From contig JAFTJJ010000130.1 of the NCBI GenBank assembly GCA_017456465.1, positions 1-8,602 on the forward strand: DNA of 8,602 nucleotides. The letters are read 5' to 3'. A model generated the notes under the pieces. It searched no databases and was not told the origin of the DNA. It saw only the letters and a list, made by a program, of their open reading frames with translations. Shown here piece by piece: positions 7,241 through 8,602 of the stretch. The stretch comes from Clostridia bacterium (lineage in GTDB: Bacteria; Bacillota; Clostridia; Christensenellales; UBA1242). Every line of letters starts with the position of its first letter. Positions within the stretch are counted from its first letter, which is position 1. A program made the position numbers and the translations under genes.

Positions 7241-8425
7241 ATGGATTTATTTAAAAAATGTTCAGATGACAGTTTGGCAAAACAAGCCAAAGCTGCAGGG
7301 ATTTATCCTTATTTTCATGCGCTTGAATCAAAGCAAGACATTGTTGTTGAAATGGAAGGAAAGCGCGAAATCATGATTGGATCAAACAACTATCTTGGAC
7401 TTACTGGGCATCCAGAAGTGATTAAGGCAGCTGTTGACGCAACAAACGAGTTTGGAACAGGGTGTTCTGGTTCAAGATTTTTGAATGGAACAACAATGGG
7501 ACATTTGAAGCTTGAAAAAGAACTTGCAGAATTTTTGCACAAAGAAGACTGCATCATCATGAGCACTGGATTTCAAACAAACCTTGGAATTATTTCAGCA
7601 ATTGTTGGAAGACATGATGTTGTTTTGTGTGACAAGGAAAATCATGCATCAATTTATGATGCGATCAGACTTTCATATGGTGACATGGTGAGATACAATC
7701 ACAATGACATGGAAGACCTTGAGAAAAAACTTCAAGCAGTGCCAGAAAACAGGGGCATTTTGATTGTGACTGATGGTGTGTTCTCAATGTCTGGTGACAT
7801 TTGCAATTTGCCAAAAATTGTTGAACTCAAAAAGAAGTATGGTGCAAGACTCATGGTTGATGATGCTCATGCACTTGGAATTTTGGGTGAGAACGGAAGA
7901 GGAACGGGTGAGCATTTTGGTTTAGAGGATGAGGTTGACATCATTTTCGGAACATTCTCAAAGTCTCTTGCAAGTCTTGGTGGTCTTTGTGCATGCTCAC
8001 ACGAGGTGGCAGAATACATCAGACACAACTCTCGTCCATTCATCTTTTCAGCATCAATCACTCCTGGCTGTGTTGCTGCTGCTTCAAAATCTCTTGAAAT
8101 CATCAAAAGAGAACCAGAAAGAAGAAAAAATCTTCATCATATCTCAAACTATATGAGAGAGGCTTTGAGAAAACGCGGAATCAAGTTCAGAGACAGTGAA
8201 GTGCCAATTATTGCGATTTACACATATGAACCTGAAATTACTCTTCAAGTCTGCAAGAGGCTTTTTGAAGAAGGAGTTTATGTCAACCCAGTGCTCCCAC
8301 CTGCAACGCCTGTTGGTGAGTGCTTGATTCGAACAAGTTACACTGCAACACACACTGAAGAACTTATGGATGAAGCAGCTGACAAGATTCTTGCAGTTTT
8401 GAAAGAACTCAAAGTTATGGAATAG
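7241..8425 (+). CDS. Alpha-oxoamine synthase family PLP enzyme (KBL / BioF / serine palmitoyltransferase-like)
   Basis: A 394-residue enzyme of the family that condenses an amino acid with an acyl-CoA, releasing CoA (and CO2 in most members). Visible motifs: NNYLGLTGHPEV (from 49), GTGCSGSRFLNGT (72-84), NHASIYDAI with His135 in the PLP-stacking position, VTDGVFSMSGD, VDDAHALG (206-213; Asp207 and His210 contact the cofactor), GTFSKSLASLGG with Schiff-base Lys241, and PPATPVGECLIRTSYTATHT near the C-terminus. The FSKS context of the lysine and the GTGCSGSRFLNGT loop look more like bacterial serine palmitoyltransferase-like members than E. coli KBL, whose lysine motif reads LGKA; this is from memory. 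No threonine dehydrogenase or biotin genes are adjacent. The gene has its own promoter and terminator and is divergent from a PlsC-type acyltransferase. Family certain, substrate open; glycine/acetyl-CoA and serine/long-chain acyl-CoA are both possible. Confidence 0.93.
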   Translation: MDLFKKCSDDSLAKQAKAAGIYPYFHALESKQDIVVEMEGKREIMIGSNNYLGLTGHPEVIKAAVDATNEFGTGCSGSRFLNGTTMGHLKLEKELAEFLHKEDCIIMSTGFQTNLGIISAIVGRHDVVLCDKENHASIYDAIRLSYGDMVRYNHNDMEDLEKKLQAVPENRGILIVTDGVFSMSGDICNLPKIVELKKKYGARLMVDDAHALGILGENGRGTGEHFGLEDEVDIIFGTFSKSLASLGGLCACSHEVAEYIRHNSRPFIFSASITPGCVAAASKSLEIIKREPERRKNLHHISNYMREALRKRGIKFRDSEVPIIAIYTYEPEITLQVCKRLFEEGVYVNPVLPPATPVGECLIRTSYTATHTEELMDEAADKILAVLKELKVME

Positions 8426-8452
8426 TGTTTTATCAATAACAATATTAATTTT

Positions 8453-8480
8453 AAAGGACATCGTTTTGATGTCTTTTTTT
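8453..8480 (+). terminator. Rho-independent terminator of the oxoamine synthase gene
   Basis: GACATC (8457-8462) pairs with GATGTC (8468-8473) around a GTTTT loop. A G:T pair and three A:T pairs extend the stem, and seven T's follow (8474-8480). It starts 27 bases after the stop codon. The stem is short, so strength is moderate. Confidence 0.75.
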
Positions 8481-8580
8481 GTTACAAAATTTGCAAGATG
8501 TGAGTTGATTGGTCCTTAAATGATTATAATATATATGCATATAAATTTATAAAATATTTACAAAAAGTGTGCCAATTCCT
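8481..8580. other. AT-rich non-coding stretch with small palindromes and a possible -10 box
   Basis: No gene is seen. It contains a consensus TATAAT at 8525-8530 with no good -35 at normal distance (TTGATT at 8505-8510 is only 14 bases away), a 12-base palindrome TATATGCATATA at 8532-8543 and a 10-base palindrome ATAAATTTAT at 8541-8550. It lies just upstream of the TTGACA/poly-G element, so it may form the upstream control region of a gene beyond the right edge. AT-richness alone can explain the palindromes. Confidence 0.3.
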
Positions 8581-8602
8581 TTGACAATGGGGGGGGGGGG
8601 TA
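8581..8602 (+). promoter_or_regulatory. Candidate phase-variable promoter: TTGACA followed by poly-G spacer
   Basis: TTGACA (8581-8586) is a perfect -35 hexamer. It is followed by AT, twelve G's and TA at the window end. A normal 16 to 18 base spacer would put the -10 box at about 8603-8605, just outside the window, so the G-run would make up most of the spacer. Gain or loss of one G would then change spacer length and promoter strength, as in known phase-variable promoters such as Neisseria porA. The -10 box and the controlled gene are not visible. Confidence 0.45.
8589..8600. repeat. Homopolymer run of 12 G
   Basis: Twelve consecutive G's in an otherwise AT-rich intergenic region; the next longest G-run I noticed in the window is six (3507-3512, in mutL). 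Runs of this length slip during replication. The run ends two bases before the window edge, so a sequencing or assembly artefact at a contig end is a real alternative. Confidence 0.9.

Noticed and set aside
7060..7290. 77-codon N-terminal extension of the acyltransferase
   Set aside because: It would start inside the divergent synthase gene, has no ribosome binding site, would cover both promoters, and the AAGGAG-preceded ATG at 7059 matches where family similarity begins.
8532..8550. AT-only palindromes as operators or origin elements
   Set aside because: They are short, lie in very AT-rich DNA, and have no repeated copies; reported only as part of the non-coding stretch.
1..8602. CRISPR arrays, tRNA or rRNA genes, insertion sequences, phage or defence genes
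   Set aside because: I saw no spaced repeats, cloverleaf-like sequences, transposase or integrase motifs; apart from the right edge the window is ordinary housekeeping and metabolic sequence.

Overview
The window looks like a stretch of chromosome from an AT-rich, low-GC Gram-positive bacterium (Bacillota, clostridial or Mollicutes-related, possibly an uncultured gut lineage). This rests on the mutS-mutL-miaA-ynbB gene order known from Bacillus and Clostridium, an endonuclease-type MutL, strong AAGGAG ribosome binding sites and AT-rich third positions. The standard bacterial code fits every gene, and no internal TGA codons are seen. Taxonomy is inferred, not demonstrated.

Region 1 (2-5816, + strand) is one tightly packed operon entering from the left edge: the 3' two-thirds of mutS, complete mutL, miaA and a ynbB-type PLP enzyme. 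Spacers are only 4 to 11 bases, and no internal promoter or terminator is visible. MutS recognises mismatches, MutL (with a metal-dependent nicking site) acts downstream, MiaA prenylates A37 of tRNAs reading UNN codons, and the ynbB product is a fold-type-I PLP protein of unsettled role. The operon ends at a strong hairpin (5822-5852) that also serves the convergent gene.

Region 2 (5878-8480) holds two divergent genes around an AT-rich regulatory region of about 180 bases (7060-7240). On the - strand is a PlsC-type acyltransferase carrying a zinc ribbon and an extra C-terminal domain. On the + strand is an alpha-oxoamine synthase (8-amino-7-oxononanoate synthase / KBL / serine palmitoyltransferase superfamily) with its own extended -10 promoter and hairpin terminator. 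One enzyme acylates lipids and the other condenses an amino acid with an acyl-CoA, so a joint lipid role is possible but unproven.

Region 3 (8481-8602) is non-coding and AT-rich. It ends in the most striking signal of the window: a perfect TTGACA -35 box followed at once by AT and a run of 12 G. The run would fill most of a promoter spacer whose -10 box lies just beyond the edge. This is the layout of a slipped-strand, phase-variable promoter. The alternative, an artefactual poly-G at a contig end, cannot be excluded here.
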